Origin: a bacterium
GTDB lineage: Bacteria; Krumholzibacteriota; Krumholzibacteria; LZORAL124-64-63
Direction: 5' to 3'
DNA: 7,113 bases
Assembly: GCA_003646045.1 (NCBI GenBank)
Contig: QNDV01000117.1
Coordinates: 1 to 7,113, forward strand
Positions 6,009 to 7,113 of the stretch are shown piece by piece. The notes beneath the pieces were generated by a model. That model saw nothing but the letters and a program-made list of their open reading frames with translations, had not been told where the DNA came from and made no database searches. Made by a program: the position numbers and the translations under genes. Each line of letters opens with the position of its first letter. The first letter of the stretch is position 1.

Positions 6009-7113
6009 GCGGCCTGCGGCGTCCCGCGGTGGCCGTGGTGCTGGCCTGTCTGGCCATTGTCGCCGCCGTCACCTGGGGACTGCTGCGCCTGTATACCGGT
6101 AGCCGTGACCGACTGGACGAGGCCATGGGTCAACGCCTGCTGGCGGTGGCCCACGCCACGGCGCTGGGCACTGATGCCCGGCGGGCCTTCGCCCTCTCCC
6201 TGGCCGATACCTCGGCTGCCGCCTGGGCCGATTCCCTGGGCCGACGCTATCGCGCCGTTGCCGCCGCGGCCGACCTGGCGGAAATCAGCCTCAGCGATCC
6301 GGAAGGGCGGATCCTGGTATCCACGTCGGCGAATCTGCTCCCTGGCGCGCCCCATGACTGGTGGTCCCTGGACCGCGAGGCCGTCGACCTGGCCTGTACC
6401 GGCGTCGGTGCTGCCTCCCGCCTCTACCGCCTGCAGAATACCTACCAAAAATCGGCCCACGCCCCCGTGATACTCGATGACGCCCTGGTGGGCGAGGGCA
6501 CGGTGGTGGCGGTGGTGACGGTCAGCGGCAGTCCTGATTTCTTCGGGGCCCTGGCGACGCTGCGCCGCGGCGCCATGCTCACCGGTGGCGCCGTGCTGCT
6601 GGTGTTGGCGGTGGGTGGCTTCGTCCTCTACCGGCAGACACTGGTGCTGGACCGCTATCGGGAATCCCTGGCACGACAGGAGTCCCTGGCGGCCATGGGG
6701 CGCATGACCGCCGGTATCGCCCACGAGATCCGCAATCCCCTGGGTATCATTCGCGGTGCGGGCGAGCACCTGCAACGTGTCCTGCAGCAGCACGATGTAC
6801 GGGACGAGGTGGTGGACTGGATCCCGGAGGAAGTGGACCGTCTGGACCGGATTCTCAGCGGCTATCTGGCCTTCGGCCGTGACGACGTGGCGGCGGCTGA
6901 ACCCTTTGACCCGGTGGTCGTGGTGAAAAGGGGCGCCGGACTGCTGCGCGACGAGTTCGCCAACGCGGGGATCGACCTGGAACTAGCCACCGATCCGCCC
7001 GGCGTGATGGTGCTGGGTGATTCCCATCGTCTGCAGCAGGTATTGCTGAACCTGCTGCTCAATGCCTACGGTATTGGCCCGGCCACTGCCGAGCACCCCA
7101 ACTCGCTGGCAGC
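6005..7113 (+). CDS. Membrane sensor histidine kinase, 3' end outside window
   Basis: The frame is open from GTG 6005 to the right edge, 369 codons. Seen: a basic start (SGLRRP) then a transmembrane helix at about 7-27; a periplasmic region of about 160 residues; a second helix at about 191-209; and a dimerisation/phosphoacceptor segment, SLAAMGRMTAGIAHEIRNP, with H240. The N-box region QQVLLNLLLNA (about 343-354) opens the ATPase domain before the edge. The sensor part contains ISLSDPEGRILVST (94-107) and YQKSAHAPV (147-155), a pattern resembling Cache/PDC-type ligand domains; this is inference. The H-box resembles NtrB/ZraS/AtoS-type kinases, which usually partner NtrC-like regulators, probably encoded beyond the edge. 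GTG 6005 is chosen because it overlaps the lipA stop (GTGA) and retains the first helix; the first ATG, at codon 41, would lose it. After the N-box the residues depart from the usual pattern. Confidence 0.85.
   Translation, partial: MSGLRRPAVAVVLACLAIVAAVTWGLLRLYTGSRDRLDEAMGQRLLAVAHATALGTDARRAFALSLADTSAAAWADSLGRRYRAVAAAADLAEISLSDPEGRILVSTSANLLPGAPHDWWSLDREAVDLACTGVGAASRLYRLQNTYQKSAHAPVILDDALVGEGTVVAVVTVSGSPDFFGALATLRRGAMLTGGAVLLVLAVGGFVLYRQTLVLDRYRESLARQESLAAMGRMTAGIAHEIRNPLGIIRGAGEHLQRVLQQHDVRDEVVDWIPEEVDRLDRILSGYLAFGRDDVAAAEPFDPVVVVKRGAGLLRDEFANAGIDLELATDPPGVMVLGDSHRLQQVLLNLLLNAYGIGPATAEHPNSLA

Noticed and set aside
5957..6793. Open frame of 278 codons on the minus strand across the kinase gene
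   Set aside because: The plus strand here encodes two membrane helices and a canonical H-box, so the antisense frame is a shadow.
1..7113. Search for CRISPR repeats, insertion sequences, tRNA or defence genes
   Set aside because: No repeat-spacer pattern, terminal inverted repeats, transposase motif, cloverleaf or known defence domain was seen; every long stretch is explained by the listed genes.

Overview
The window is high-GC DNA packed with genes, from a Gram-negative-type bacterium. The gene set is a MarC-like membrane protein, a two-subunit 2-oxoacid:ferredoxin oxidoreductase, SfsA, a metallo-beta-lactamase-fold hydrolase, lipoyl synthase and a membrane sensor kinase. This fits several high-GC lineages. 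The wording of the hydrolase, KorA and kinase motifs reminds me of uncultured FCB-group/Gemmatimonadota-like, Acidobacteriota or delta-proteobacterial genomes more than of classical enteric Gammaproteobacteria, but the phylum cannot be fixed from sequence reading alone.

Layout: (1) 1-84, minus strand, the first 28 codons of a MarC-family membrane protein that runs off the left edge. (2) 85-434, a 350-bp divergent intergenic region with a good -35 for the MarC gene and a weak, uncertain promoter region for the rightward genes. (3) 435-3271, korA-korB, overlapping by 4 bp, closed by a strong intrinsic terminator at 3296-3330. (4) 3331-4068, minus strand, sfsA, convergent with korB, with a GTG start. 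(5) 4069-4224, a divergent control region holding a sigma70-like promoter, a perfect 14-bp palindrome and two pairs of 10-bp-phased repeats. (6) 4225 to the right edge, a rightward operon of an MBL-fold hydrolase, lipA and a sensor histidine kinase, joined by two 4-bp stop/start overlaps; the kinase is cut by the window end within its ATPase domain.

Working together: KorAB interconverts 2-oxoglutarate and succinyl-CoA using thiamine diphosphate, an iron-sulfur cluster and ferredoxin. LipA makes the lipoyl cofactor needed by the alternative route (2-oxoglutarate and pyruvate dehydrogenases) and by glycine cleavage. The window therefore carries components for both ferredoxin-linked and lipoate-linked 2-oxoacid oxidation, in separate transcription units. 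No mobile element, CRISPR array, tRNA or rRNA was seen. The genes are mostly recognisable core metabolism. The least ordinary points are the MBL-lipA-kinase operon and the palindromic control region in front of it.
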